64,000 nucleotides of DNA, taken from positions 1-64,000 of the forward strand of contig NZ_JOGX01000022.1 of NCBI RefSeq assembly GCF_000719555.1, written 5' to 3'. The DNA comes from Streptomyces sp. NRRL F-5727 (lineage in GTDB: Bacteria; Actinomycetota; Actinomycetes; Streptomycetales; Streptomycetaceae). The notes under the pieces are model-generated. The model did no database searches. It had not been told where the DNA came from and saw only the letters and a list, made by a program, of their open reading frames with translations. This document shows positions 17,165 to 28,283 of the stretch, in pieces. The translations under genes and the position numbers were made by a program. How positions within the stretch are numbered: the first letter of the stretch is position 1; each line of letters opens with the position of its first letter.

Positions 17165-17235
17165 AGCGGATGACGGGAATCGAACCCGCGCTATAAGCTT
17201 GGGAAGCTCATGTTCTACCATTAAACTACATCCGC
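17165..17235 (-). tRNA. tRNA-Gly (anticodon CCC)
   Basis: The minus strand folds into a 71-nt cloverleaf. The acceptor stem is GCGGATG/CATCCGC with discriminator T. The D-arm includes AATGGTAGAAC. The anticodon stem-loop is TGAGC-TTCCCAA-GCTTA with anticodon CCC, and the T-arm is GCGGG-TTCGATT-CCCGT. CCA is not encoded. Its 3' end and terminator are copied at 9620-9688. Confidence 0.96.
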
Positions 17236-17410
17236 GCAGCGGCCGGATGAGCCGGTCGCATCGTTGCACACTGTACCCCATGTGCCACGGGTGGCGTAGG
17301 TCCTGTCTCCTCGGTGGGTCCCCGGCGGGTCGGAGTGCCGCGTGGAGGGTGTCCCGTTGATCCCCTAATGTGGCCTTCTCGTCCAGCATGTGTGTAGGGG
17401 AAGGGACTTG

Positions 17411-17584
17411 ATGGGTTCCGTGGAGCGCACCGTCGTCCGCTGTGCCGAAGGGCACGTGTTCAGTACCGCCTCGTTTCCGCTTCAGCAGCTCGGGGCCGGG
17501 CGGATCGGGCCCGGGCGGCTCATCCGGTGTCCGCGGTGTGCGCGGTTGAGGCACGCGGTGCCGGTGGAGGTTCAGCAGCGCTGA
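17411..17584 (+). CDS. Small zinc-ribbon-like protein
   Basis: The 57-aa product has one Cys early (VRCAEGHVF) and a CPRC knuckle later ([17 protein letters not shown]), plus a His, so it could bind one zinc ion as a rubredoxin-like ribbon. The ATG at 17411 follows a strong GGGAAGGGA site. It ends about 60 bp before dcd on the same strand. Function is unknown. Confidence 0.78.
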   Translation: MGSVERTVVRCAEGHVFSTASFPLQQLGAGRIGPGRLIRCPRCARLRHAVPVEVQQR

Positions 17585-17645
17585 CCTGGGCGGGCGCGGG
17601 CGGTCCCGATTGGGGAGGTCCGCGCCCTCTGCGTATCGTGGGGGC

Positions 17646-18221
17646 GTGCTTCTCTCAGACAAGGACATCCGGGCCGAGATCGACGCCGGGCGGGTGCGCA
17701 TCGACCCGTACGACGAATCCATGGTGCAGCCGTCCAGCATCGACGTGCGTCTCGACCGCTTCTTCCGGGTGTTCGAGAACCACCGCTACCCGCACATCGA
17801 CCCCGCGATCGAGCAGCTCGATCTGACGCGCGAGGTGGAGCCGGAGGGCGACGAGGCGTTCATCCTGCACCCGGGCGAGTTCGTGCTCGCCTCGACCTAC
17901 GAGGTCATCACCCTGCCGGACGACATCGCGTCGCGACTGGAGGGGAAGAGTTCCCTCGGGCGGCTCGGGCTCGTGACCCACTCGACGGCCGGGTTCATCG
18001 ACCCCGGCTTCTCGGGGCACGTCACCCTGGAGCTGTCGAACCTCGCGACCCTCCCGATCAAGCTCTGGCCGGGGATGAAGATCGGGCAGCTGTGCATGTT
18101 CCGGCTGAGCTCGCCCGCCGAGTTCCCGTACGGCAGCGAGCGGTACGGCTCCCGGTACCAGGGCCAGCGGGGACCGACGGCCTCCCGCTCGTACATGAAC
18201 TTCCATCGGACCCAGGTGTGA
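17646..18221 (+). CDS. dcd: dCTP deaminase
   Basis: The 191-aa enzyme starts at a GTG ([13 protein letters not shown]). It contains the family core [20 protein letters not shown] with the catalytic Glu, the QPSSIDVRL segment and the C-terminal [10 protein letters not shown]. It deaminates dCTP to dUTP in pyrimidine nucleotide synthesis; some actinobacterial members also hydrolyse dUTP to dUMP. No clear ribosome site precedes the GTG, so the mRNA may be leaderless. The phosphoribosyltransferase gene follows after 14 bp, suggesting one transcript. Confidence 0.96.
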   Translation: MLLSDKDIRAEIDAGRVRIDPYDESMVQPSSIDVRLDRFFRVFENHRYPHIDPAIEQLDLTREVEPEGDEAFILHPGEFVLASTYEVITLPDDIASRLEGKSSLGRLGLVTHSTAGFIDPGFSGHVTLELSNLATLPIKLWPGMKIGQLCMFRLSSPAEFPYGSERYGSRYQGQRGPTASRSYMNFHRTQV

Positions 18222-18235
18222 GGCGGTAGCCGGAC

Positions 18236-18733
18236 ATGACTGAAGTACGCGAGAACCTGACGTACGAGGGCTTCGGGACGGCCGTCCGCGAGCTCGCCCA
18301 GACCATCGCCGACGACGGGTACGAGCCCGACATCGTCCTCTCGATCGCGCGCGGCGGCGTCTTCGTCGCCGGCGGGCTGGCCTACGCCCTGGACTGCAAG
18401 AACATCCACCTGGTGAACGTGGAGTTCTACACCGGCGTGGGGACCACGCTGGAGATGCCGGTCATGCTCGCGCCCGTCCCGGACGCGATCGACTTCTCCG
18501 ACAAGAAGGTCCTGATCACCGACGACGTCGCCGACACCGGCAAGACGCTGAAGCTGGTCCACGACTTCTGCGTCGACCACGTCGCCGAGGTCCGCTCCGC
18601 CGTCATCTACGAGAAGTCCCACTCCCTCGTGAAGTGCGAGTACGTGTGGAAGAAGACGGACGAGTGGATCAACTTCCCCTGGTCGGTCGAGCCGCCCGTC
18701 GTGAAGCGCGAGGGCCAGGTCCTCGACGCCTGA
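18236..18733 (+). CDS. Phosphoribosyltransferase
   Basis: This 165-aa type I phosphoribosyltransferase has the PRPP-binding motif VLITDDVADTGKT at about residues 97-109 and an upstream IARGGVFVAG loop. It transfers ribose-5-phosphate to a purine-like base; hypoxanthine, guanine or xanthine are the likely bases, but the specificity loop is not diagnostic. It is 14 bp downstream of dcd and followed by a strong terminator, so the two form a small nucleotide-metabolism operon. Confidence 0.92.
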   Translation: MTEVRENLTYEGFGTAVRELAQTIADDGYEPDIVLSIARGGVFVAGGLAYALDCKNIHLVNVEFYTGVGTTLEMPVMLAPVPDAIDFSDKKVLITDDVADTGKTLKLVHDFCVDHVAEVRSAVIYEKSHSLVKCEYVWKKTDEWINFPWSVEPPVVKREGQVLDA

Positions 18734-18744
18734 GGGCCCACGAG

Positions 18745-18790
18745 ACGTGAGAGAGCCCCCGCCGGACACCCGGCGGGGGCTCTCTCACGT
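18745..18790. terminator. Terminator between convergent genes
   Basis: Perfect 21-bp arms (18745-18765 and 18770-18790) around an ACAC loop. It lies between the phosphoribosyltransferase end and the convergent Yip1-like gene and can serve both. Confidence 0.92.
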
Positions 18791-18805
18791 CCGTCGCGCG
18801 GAGCC

Positions 18806-19648
18806 TTACAGCGTGCCCAGCTTGATCAGGCTCAGGAGGGCCACCAGCTGGATCGCCGAGGCGCCGAGGGCCTTGGGCCACGGGAGGTCGTGGGAGCGGC
18901 TCACCATGAGGGTGAAGAGGGCGCCGGCCGCGCCCCAGGTCAGCCAGCCGATGATCTGCACCAGCCCGTTGTCGCCGCCCAGGAAGAGGGCGAAGAGGAG
19001 GCGGGGCGCGTCGGTGAGCGACATGATCAGCATGGAGAGGCCGACCGTGGGCTGCCAGGCGCCGTCGCCGCCCAGCTGGCGGGCGAGGGTGTGGGTGACG
19101 GCGCCCAGGATCAGGCCGGCGACGACGAAGCCGACGCCGGTCATCAGGACGTACGGGATCGTGCTGGAGATCGTCGCGTTCAGCACCTCGTCGCGGGCCT
19201 GGTCGAAGCCGAAGATCGCCAGCAGGCCGTAGAGGAAGGTGACGATCAGCGCCGGGCCCCAGACCGCGTGGTCGCGCATCCGGAGGAAGGTGTCCGCCGG
19301 GCGCAGCACGATGCCGCTCAGGAGGGCCTTCCAGGGCAGGCGGGGGCCGACGGGGACCGGGGGTGCCTGGTAGGCGCCTTGCTGGCCGTAGGGGTCGTCG
19401 ACGCTGAACATCTGGGTGTGGCCCGGGTTGTTCGCCGTCGCCGCGTGGTGGTGCTGCGCGTGCGGGTCGCCGAAGTACTCGGGCTCCCCGTACGGCTGCG
19501 GCTGCGGCCGCGGTGGCTGTTGCTGCCACTGCTGCTGCGGCGGGTAGCCCTGCGGGGGCGCGTCGTACCCGTACGGCGCCTGCTGCGGTCGATGCTGTTG
19601 CTGCGGGGGGCGGTTGTCCCGGCCGCGTCCGTTCCTGAATCCAGCCAC
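18806..19648 (-). CDS. Yip1-domain membrane protein with Gln/Pro-rich N-terminus
   Basis: The 280-aa product starts at a GTG. Residues 1-105 are disordered and rich in Gln, Pro, Tyr and His, followed by about five membrane helices from residue 110 onward (ALIVTFLYGLLAIFGF, then VLMTGVGFVVAGLILGAVTH). This matches the Yip1 domain seen in many actinobacterial proteins of unknown function. The membrane location is clear from sequence. It stands alone, convergent with the phosphoribosyltransferase. Confidence 0.86.
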   Translation of the reverse strand: MAGFRNGRGRDNRPPQQQHRPQQAPYGYDAPPQGYPPQQQWQQQPPRPQPQPYGEPEYFGDPHAQHHHAATANNPGHTQMFSVDDPYGQQGAYQAPPVPVGPRLPWKALLSGIVLRPADTFLRMRDHAVWGPALIVTFLYGLLAIFGFDQARDEVLNATISSTIPYVLMTGVGFVVAGLILGAVTHTLARQLGGDGAWQPTVGLSMLIMSLTDAPRLLFALFLGGDNGLVQIIGWLTWGAAGALFTLMVSRSHDLPWPKALGASAIQLVALLSLIKLGTL

Positions 19649-19840
19649 GTCATTGAACGTACCCGCTTCCGCGGCGGGCCCGCTCCTTTGCGGCTGACCT
19701 GTGACATCCGCCAGGGGGCGGCAGGCTCGTGACGGGGCCGTCGGGCGGGTGCCGGGCGGCTGTTACAAAACGGACGTATCGCCTCAATGTTCGGTCCGTA
19801 GCTTCGGTGGGGTCAGCAGCGAAACCCCCAGGAGCTCTCC

Positions 19841-20668
19841 ATGCGCCTCAACCGCCGTGCCCGTGTCCTCCGTACCGCCGCCGTCGCCACCGGTACCTCC
19901 GCCGCCCTCCTCCTCCCCGCGGCCGCCGCCTTCGCGGCCGAGGCTCCCGCGGCCGAGGCCCCCGCGGGCCCCGCCGCCGTCGCGAGCGACCAGGACACCA
20001 CCACGCCGGCCGCGAGCGACCAGGACGGCACCGCGCCGGCTCCGGGCGACCAGGACGGCACCGCGCCGGACGCGGGCGACCAGTCCGTGTTCTGGCGGAA
20101 CGTCGACCTCGCGGACGGCTCGCTGGCCAAGGTGTACCAGGACGGTCCGGGGCGCTTCACGGCGTACGTCTACGGGGGCGGGCAGCTGATCGGCACGCTC
20201 GAGAGCGCCGACGGGAAGCCCGCGTACGGGGAGAACAACGGGCTCCACATCGTCCTGCGGCCCGACGGCACCGTCGGCTCGTGGCTCGACACCGTCCCGG
20301 CCCCCAGGCCCACGCCGAAGCCCGTCCCCACGCCGAAGCCGGCCCCCGAGCCCAAGCCCGCGCCGCACCACAGGGCCGAGGCGCTGCCGAGGACGAAGCT
20401 CGCCGACGGGACCGTCGCCACCTTCGCCAAGCACGTCAAGAACGGGCCCCGCGTGCAGGTCTCCGCCGTCAACGGCAAGCGCCTCGCCACCGTCGACGCC
20501 CGCCACCTCACCGCCCAGCACCGCGGCTGGACGTACAAGCTCGTCCCGCAGCCCGGCAAGCACCAGTACCGCCTCGTCGTCGTCGACACCCCGAAGCAGG
20601 GCGGCAACAGCTGGGTCTACGACCTGAACGGCAGGCTCGTCGCGAAGTACCACGCCCAGAAGCGGTGA
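19841..20668 (+). CDS. Secreted Ala/Pro-rich protein
   Basis: The 275-aa precursor has a twin-Arg-like n-region (MRLNRRARVLR) and a long Ala-rich hydrophobic core ending AAAAFAAEA, a clear signal peptide. A linker follows with a repeated D-Q-D unit (SDQD, GDQDGTAP) between about residues 47 and 80. Two similar beta-rich modules (residues 80-150 and 190-275) are joined by a PTPKP-type Pro/Lys linker, typical of exported wall-associated proteins. The ribosome site is CAGGAG. No enzymatic motif is visible. Confidence 0.82.
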   Translation: MRLNRRARVLRTAAVATGTSAALLLPAAAAFAAEAPAAEAPAGPAAVASDQDTTTPAASDQDGTAPAPGDQDGTAPDAGDQSVFWRNVDLADGSLAKVYQDGPGRFTAYVYGGGQLIGTLESADGKPAYGENNGLHIVLRPDGTVGSWLDTVPAPRPTPKPVPTPKPAPEPKPAPHHRAEALPRTKLADGTVATFAKHVKNGPRVQVSAVNGKRLATVDARHLTAQHRGWTYKLVPQPGKHQYRLVVVDTPKQGGNSWVYDLNGRLVAKYHAQKR

Positions 20669-20675
20669 CCCGGGA

Positions 20676-20719
20676 ACGACGAAGGGCCGTCCCGCTCGCG
20701 CGGGACGGCCCTTCGTCGT
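20676..20719. terminator. Bidirectional terminator
   Basis: Perfect 20-bp arms (20676-20695 and 20700-20719) with a 4-nt loop, between the convergent secreted-protein and EtfD-like genes. Confidence 0.92.
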
Positions 20720-20727
20720 CGACGCCG

Positions 20728-22989
20728 TTACGCGGCCGGCTCGGGCTCCGGCTCCTCGGACGGCGCCGGCTCGGGGTCGACCGGGGTCTTCACCGAGTCC
20801 AGCAGCAGCTGGGCCACGTCGACGACCTGGAGGCTCTCCTTCGCCTTGCCGTCGTTCTTCTTGCCGTTCACGGAGTCCGTGAGCATGACGAGGCAGAACG
20901 GGCAGGCGGTGGAGACGATGTCCGGGTTGAGGGACAGCGCCTCGTCGACGCGCTCGGTGTTGATGCGCTTGCCGATCCGCTCCTCCATCCACATCCGCGC
21001 ACCACCGGCGCCGCAGCAGAAGCCGCGCTCCTTGTGGCGGTGCATCTCCTGCTGGCGCAGGCCCGGGACGGCGGACATGATCTCGCGCGGCGGCGTGTAG
21101 ACCTTGTTGTGCCGGCCCAGGTAGCACGGGTCGTGGTAGGTGATCAGACCGTCGACCGGGGTCACCGGGATCAGCTTGCCCTCGTCGATGAGGTGCTGGA
21201 GCAGCTGGGTGTGGTGGATGACCTCGTACTCGCCGCCGAGCTGCGGGTACTCGTTGGCGATGGTGTTGAAGCAGTGCGGGCAGGTGGAGACGATCTTCTT
21301 CGCCGACTTCGGCTTCCTGGTCTCCGGGTCGTCGTCGTCCTCGCCGAAGGCCATGTTCAGCATGGCGACGTTCTCCTGGCCGAGCTGCTGGAAGAGCGGC
21401 TCGTTGCCCAGACGGCGCGGGGAGTCACCCGTGCACTTCTCCTCGCCGCCCATGATCGCGAACTTGACGCCCGCGATGTGCAGCAGCTCGGCGAACGCCT
21501 TGGTGGTCTTCTTGGCGCGGTCCTCCAGGGCGCCGGCGCAGCCGACCCAGTAGAGGTAGTCGACCTCGGACAGGTCCTCGATGTCCTTGCCGACGATCGG
21601 GACCTCGAAGTCGACCTCCTTGGTCCACTCGACGCGCTGCTTCTTGGCCAGACCCCAGGGGTTGCCCTTCTTCTCCAGGTTCTTGAGCATCGTGCCCGCC
21701 TCGGACGGGAACGCGGACTCGATCATCACCTGGTAGCGGCGCATGTCGACGATGTGGTCGATGTGCTCGATGTCGACCGGGCACTGCTCGACGCAGGCGC
21801 CGCAGGTGGTGCAGGACCACAGGACGTCCGGGTCGATGACGCCGTTCTCCTCGACGGTGCCGATCAGCGGGCGCTCGGCCTCGGCGAGGGCCGCGGCGGG
21901 GACGTCCTTCAGCTGCTCCTCGGACGCCTTCTCCTCGCCCTCCATGGTCTTGCCGCCGCCCGCGAGCAGGTACGGCGCCTTGGCGTGCGCGTGGTCGCGC
22001 AGCGACATGATGAGGAGCTTGGGGGAGAGGGGCTTGCCGGTGTTCCAGGCGGGGCACTGCGACTGGCAGCGGCCGCACTCGGTGCAGGTGGAGAAGTCGA
22101 GGAGGCCCTTCCAGGAGAACTGCTCGACCTGGGAGACGCCGTAGACGTCGTCCTCGCCCGGGTCCTCGAAGTCGATCGGCTTGCCGCCGGTCGTCATCGG
22201 CTGGAGCGCGCCGAGGGCGGTCTCGCCGGTGGCGTTGCGCTTGAACCAGATGTTCGGGAAGCCGAGGAAGCGGTGCCAGGCGACGCCCATGTTGGTGTTC
22301 AGCGAGACCACGATCATCCAGATGAACGAGGTGCTGATCTTCACCATGGCGGTGAAGTAGATGAGCGTCTGGAGCGTGGTGACCGACAGGCCCTTGAAGG
22401 CCAGGACGAGCGGGTACGAGGCGAAGTACGCGGCCTCGTAGTGCTCGACGTGGTGGATCGCGCCCTCCAGGCCGCGCAGCACGTAGATCGCGAGGCCGAT
22501 GGTGAGGATCACGTACTCGACGAAGTACGCCTGGCCGGCCTTGGAGCCGGCGAAGCGGGACTTGCGGCCGGCCCGGCCCGGGAGGCTCAGCAGGCGGATC
22601 ACGATCAGGACGGCGATGCCCAGGATCGTCATGACGCCGATGAACTCGATGTAGAGCTCGAAGGGCAGGAAGCCGCCGATGATCGGCAGGGTCCAGTCGG
22701 CCTGGAAGAGCTGGCCGAACGCCTGCGCGAGGGTCGGCGGCAGGGTCAGGAAGCCGACCGCGACGAACCAGTGGGCGAAGCCGACGATGCCCCAGCGGTT
22801 CATCCGGGTGTGGCCCAGGAACTCCCGGACCAGGGTGACGCTGCGCTGGTAGGGGTTGTCCGTGCGGGTGCCGGCCGGGACCGGCTGGCCCAGCTTGAAG
22901 TACTTGACGAACTGGCCGATGGCGCGAGCGAGCAGGGCAACGCCGACCACGGTCAGCGTCAGCGACACGATGATCGCGGCGAGTTGCAT
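20728..22989 (-). CDS. Membrane iron-sulphur oxidoreductase, EtfD-like
   Basis: The 753-aa protein has about six N-terminal membrane helices of a NarI/HdrE-like heme-binding domain (residues 1-270). Two ferredoxin-type [4Fe-4S] motifs follow: CTECGRCQSQCP and CTTCGACVEQCP. Two C-terminal CCG domains (CPHCF and FCCGAGGARM among their Cys) complete it. This order matches mycobacterial Rv0338c (EtfD), which passes electrons from the electron-transfer flavoprotein of fatty-acid beta-oxidation to the quinone pool. The C-terminal tail is Pro/Glu-rich. It is monocistronic. Role is inferred from the architecture. Confidence 0.88.
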   Translation of the reverse strand: MQLAAIIVSLTLTVVGVALLARAIGQFVKYFKLGQPVPAGTRTDNPYQRSVTLVREFLGHTRMNRWGIVGFAHWFVAVGFLTLPPTLAQAFGQLFQADWTLPIIGGFLPFELYIEFIGVMTILGIAVLIVIRLLSLPGRAGRKSRFAGSKAGQAYFVEYVILTIGLAIYVLRGLEGAIHHVEHYEAAYFASYPLVLAFKGLSVTTLQTLIYFTAMVKISTSFIWMIVVSLNTNMGVAWHRFLGFPNIWFKRNATGETALGALQPMTTGGKPIDFEDPGEDDVYGVSQVEQFSWKGLLDFSTCTECGRCQSQCPAWNTGKPLSPKLLIMSLRDHAHAKAPYLLAGGGKTMEGEEKASEEQLKDVPAAALAEAERPLIGTVEENGVIDPDVLWSCTTCGACVEQCPVDIEHIDHIVDMRRYQVMIESAFPSEAGTMLKNLEKKGNPWGLAKKQRVEWTKEVDFEVPIVGKDIEDLSEVDYLYWVGCAGALEDRAKKTTKAFAELLHIAGVKFAIMGGEEKCTGDSPRRLGNEPLFQQLGQENVAMLNMAFGEDDDDPETRKPKSAKKIVSTCPHCFNTIANEYPQLGGEYEVIHHTQLLQHLIDEGKLIPVTPVDGLITYHDPCYLGRHNKVYTPPREIMSAVPGLRQQEMHRHKERGFCCGAGGARMWMEERIGKRINTERVDEALSLNPDIVSTACPFCLVMLTDSVNGKKNDGKAKESLQVVDVAQLLLDSVKTPVDPEPAPSEEPEPEPAA

Positions 22990-23147
22990 GACGGGCTCCT
23001 CGGGCGGGCCTGGGGCGCGGCGGGGGCGGGCCGGAGCTCGCCTCTTCTCTCGCCCTGAGCCTACTAAGCGGTAACTTATCTAGTCCGTGCTGAGATTACC
23101 GGTCGGAGCGCCCCACTTGTAGCGGCCCTCGCGGTGATCTGTGTCGC

Positions 23148-23840
23148 TCAGGCAAGCCTTGCCGGACGGGCGGAGGCGCGCCGGAGACGACGTCGGCGGA
23201 CTGCTGGAAGCGTACGCGCCAGAACGGCCAGATCCATGCCGAGCCAGTGGTGGTCCACATAGTGGAGATCCAGCAGCTCACGCTCCTCCCACGGCAGGTC
23301 GGAGCGGTCGCTGATCTGCCACGGCCCGGTCATCCCCGGGCGTACGGAGAGCCGGCGCCGGGTCTCGCCGGAGCACTCCCGGTGGGTGGGGGAGAGCGGG
23401 CAGGGCCCGACGAGCGACATCTGGCCCCGGACGACGTGCAGCAGCAGCGGCAGCGCGGCCAGCGGGCTCCGGGTGCGGAGGGTCAGCATCGTGAAGGGGC
23501 GCCCGCGCAGCCCCGCCACCGTGCGGCGGCGCAGGGCGGGACCCTCCTGGGCGAGCGTGAGCAGCAGCGCGGCCCCGGCGAGGACGGGCGAGACCAGGAG
23601 CAGCAGCGCCGTACCCGCCACGAGGTCGAACACCCGCTTGACCTCGGGACCGCGCCTGCGCCCGTCGCCGGGAAAGCCCCGCCCGGGTGCCCCGCCCTGC
23701 CAGGATGCCCCGCCCTGCCCGGGCACCCCGCCCCGCCCGCGTGCCGTGCCGCGCTCGGGGGCGGTGCCCGGCCCGGGGGGTGTGCCGGGGGCCGGGGTGG
23801 AGTCGTGCTTGAGGTCGACACTGCGGTGGTTCGCCGTCAT
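23148..23840 (-). CDS. Sugar-1-phosphate transferase family protein, probably inactive
   Basis: The 230-aa product has a low-complexity Gly/Pro/Arg N-terminus (to residue 65), then the family start VKRVFDLVAG, one re-entrant hydrophobic helix (74-98), RGQMSLVGPCP (138-148) and the C-terminal RPGMTGPWQIS. In monotopic phosphoglycosyl transferases the catalytic pair is Asp-Glu in SLDELPQL. Here that site reads SPLAALPLL (125-133), both acids replaced by Ala, and the conserved GPRP is GPCP. The enzyme is thus likely non-catalytic or divergent. The ATG at 23840 has a GGAGGGG site. Confidence 0.78.
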   Translation of the reverse strand: MTANHRSVDLKHDSTPAPGTPPGPGTAPERGTARGRGGVPGQGGASWQGGAPGRGFPGDGRRRGPEVKRVFDLVAGTALLLLVSPVLAGAALLLTLAQEGPALRRRTVAGLRGRPFTMLTLRTRSPLAALPLLLHVVRGQMSLVGPCPLSPTHRECSGETRRRLSVRPGMTGPWQISDRSDLPWEERELLDLHYVDHHWLGMDLAVLARTLPAVRRRRLRRASARPARLA

Positions 23841-23991
23841 GCCCCGGACCCCTCCGGCTGAGATCATGGGATGTTCGTGGGATATGCCTGCTTTGCCCGG
23901 CAAAGGGCATCAGGACTCTGCCACTTCTCGCGCCCCGCGTCAGGCATCGACGCGCCCCGTGCGTCTCTTTGAGCGACAGAACCGGCGAAGA

Positions 23992-24012
23992 GTTGAGCGG
24001 CCTCGACTCAAG
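23992..24012. promoter_or_regulatory. HAIR operator (upstream) of dnaK
   Basis: GTTGAGC-N7-ACTCAAG, two mismatches from the HAIR consensus CTTGAGT-N7-ACTCAAG bound by HspR. It lies about 75 bp before the dnaK ATG, next to a TTGACG -35-like hexamer at 24017. Confidence 0.85.
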
Positions 24013-24020
24013 TCTGTTGA

Positions 24021-26560
<2,540 letters not shown>

Positions 26561-26593
26561 CAGCCGTACCCGCGTGCGGGAGGAGGGACGTCG

Positions 26594-27766
26594 ATGAGCA
26601 CGAAGGACTTCGTCGAGAAGGACTACTACAAGGTCCTCGGCGTCCCCAAGGACGCCACCGAGGCCGAGATCAAGAAGGCGTACCGGAAGCTCGCCCGCGA
26701 GAACCATCCGGACGCCAACAAGGGCGACACCAGGGCGGAGGAGCGCTTCAAGGAGATCTCCGAGGCGAACGACGTCCTGGGTGACCCCAAGAAGCGCAAG
26801 GAGTACGACGAGGCGCGCGCGCTCTTCGGGAACGGCGGCTTCCGGGCCGGCGGTCCCGGCGGCGGCTCGTTCAACTTCGACCTGGGCGACCTCTTCGGAG
26901 GCGGCGCCCAGGGCGGAGCCGGCGGCTTCGGCGGAGGCGGCCTCGGGGACGTCTTCGGCGGCCTGTTCAACCGCGGCGGCGGCGCGGGTGCCCGCACCCA
27001 GCCCCGCCGCGGCCAGGACATCGAGTCCGAGGTGACGCTCAGCTTCACCGAGGCCATCGAGGGCGCCACCGTGCCGCTCCGGATGTCCAGCCAGCAGCCG
27101 TGCACGGCCTGTTCCGGCACCGGCGACAAGAACGGCACCCCCCGGGTGTGCCCGACCTGCGTCGGCACCGGCCAGGTCTCGCGCGGCAGCGGCGGCGGCT
27201 TCTCGCTCACCGACCCGTGCGTGGACTGCAAGGGCCGCGGTCTGATCGCCGAGAACCCCTGCGAGGTCTGCAAGGGCTCCGGCCGGGCCAAGTCCTCGCG
27301 GACCATGCAGGTCAGGATCCCGGCGGGCGTCTCCGACGGGCAGAAGATCCGGCTGCGCGGCAAGGGCGCCCCGGGCGAGCGCGGCGGGCCCAACGGCGAC
27401 CTGTTCGTCGTCGTGCACGTCGACGCCCACCCGGTCTTCGGCCGCAAGGACGACAACCTCACCGTCACGGTGCCGATCTCCTACACGGAGGCGGCGCTCG
27501 GCGGCGAGATCAAGGTGCCGACCCTGGGCGGCCCGGCGGTCACGCTGAAGCTGCCCGCCGGCACCCCGAACGGCCGGACCATGCGCGCCCGCGGCAAGGG
27601 CGCGGTCCGCAAGGACGGCACGCGCGGCGATCTGCTGGTGACGGTGGAGGTCGCGGTGCCCAGCGAGCTCGACGACAAGGCCCGCGAGGCCCTGGAGCAG
27701 TACCGTACGGCCACCGCCGACACGGACCCCAGGGCGGAGCTGTTCCAGGCGGCGAAGGGAGCGTGA
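26594..27766 (+). CDS. dnaJ: Chaperone DnaJ (Hsp40)
   Basis: The 390-aa co-chaperone begins with a J-domain whose HPD motif is in ENHPDANKGD. A Gly/Phe-rich linker (residues 75-140) follows, then four CxxCxGxG-type zinc motifs (CTACSGTGD, CPTCVGTGQ, CVDCKGRG, CEVCKGSGR) and two C-terminal substrate-binding domains. It stimulates DnaK ATPase activity and delivers substrates. The ATG follows GGAGGGA. It lies 33 bp after grpE and 4 bp before hspR. Confidence 0.98.
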   Translation: MSTKDFVEKDYYKVLGVPKDATEAEIKKAYRKLARENHPDANKGDTRAEERFKEISEANDVLGDPKKRKEYDEARALFGNGGFRAGGPGGGSFNFDLGDLFGGGAQGGAGGFGGGGLGDVFGGLFNRGGGAGARTQPRRGQDIESEVTLSFTEAIEGATVPLRMSSQQPCTACSGTGDKNGTPRVCPTCVGTGQVSRGSGGGFSLTDPCVDCKGRGLIAENPCEVCKGSGRAKSSRTMQVRIPAGVSDGQKIRLRGKGAPGERGGPNGDLFVVVHVDAHPVFGRKDDNLTVTVPISYTEAALGGEIKVPTLGGPAVTLKLPAGTPNGRTMRARGKGAVRKDGTRGDLLVTVEVAVPSELDDKAREALEQYRTATADTDPRAELFQAAKGA

Positions 27767-27770
27767 CGCG

Positions 27771-28214
27771 GTGGAAGGAAGACGGCGCAATCCGTACGAA
27801 CTGACCGACGAGACCCCGGTGTACGTCATCTCGGTGGCGGCCCAGCTGTCCGGTCTGCACCCGCAGACCCTGCGGCAGTACGACCGCCTGGGTCTGGTCT
27901 CCCCGGACCGTACGGCCGGCCGGGGCCGCCGCTACTCGGCCCGCGACATCGAACTGCTCCGCCAGGTGCAGCAGTTGTCGCAGGACGAGGGCATCAACCT
28001 GGCCGGAATCAAGCGCATCATCGAGCTGGAGAACCAGGTCGCGGCGCTCCAGGCCAGGGTCGCCGAGCTCTCCACGGCCGTCGAGGGCGCGGCCGCGGCG
28101 ATGCGGCAGCGCGAGGCCCAGGTGCACGCCTCCTACCGGCGCGACCTGGTCCCCTACCAGGACGTCCAGCAGGCGAGCGCGCTGGTGGTCTGGCGTCCCA
28201 AGCGCGACCACTAG
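27771..28214 (+). CDS. hspR: Heat-shock repressor HspR (MerR family)
   Basis: The 147-aa regulator has a MerR winged helix (VYVISVAAQLSGLHPQTLRQYDRLGLV, positions 13-40) and a coiled coil with AALQARVAEL. It starts at a GTG 4 bp after dnaJ. HspR binds HAIR sites; perfect or near-perfect copies precede this operon and clpB, so it controls its own operon and the disaggregase. In S. coelicolor its binding requires DnaK. A strong terminator follows. Confidence 0.98.
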   Translation: MEGRRRNPYELTDETPVYVISVAAQLSGLHPQTLRQYDRLGLVSPDRTAGRGRRYSARDIELLRQVQQLSQDEGINLAGIKRIIELENQVAALQARVAELSTAVEGAAAAMRQREAQVHASYRRDLVPYQDVQQASALVVWRPKRDH

Positions 28215-28225
28215 GGCTACTCCGA

Positions 28226-28265
28226 CGCGAAGGCCCCACCACGGCAGCGTGGTGGGGCCTTCGCG
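28226..28265. terminator. Terminator of dnaK operon
   Basis: Perfect 17-bp stem (28226-28242 / 28249-28265) with a GGCAGC loop, directly after hspR and before the convergent gene ending at 28284. Confidence 0.92.
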
Positions 28266-28283
28266 CTGTCCGTCACGGGTCCG

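Noticed and set aside
19729..23058. An 1109-codon open frame on the plus strand across the EtfD region
   Set aside because: It is the high-GC antisense shadow of the EtfD-like gene, with no family motif and no ribosome site.
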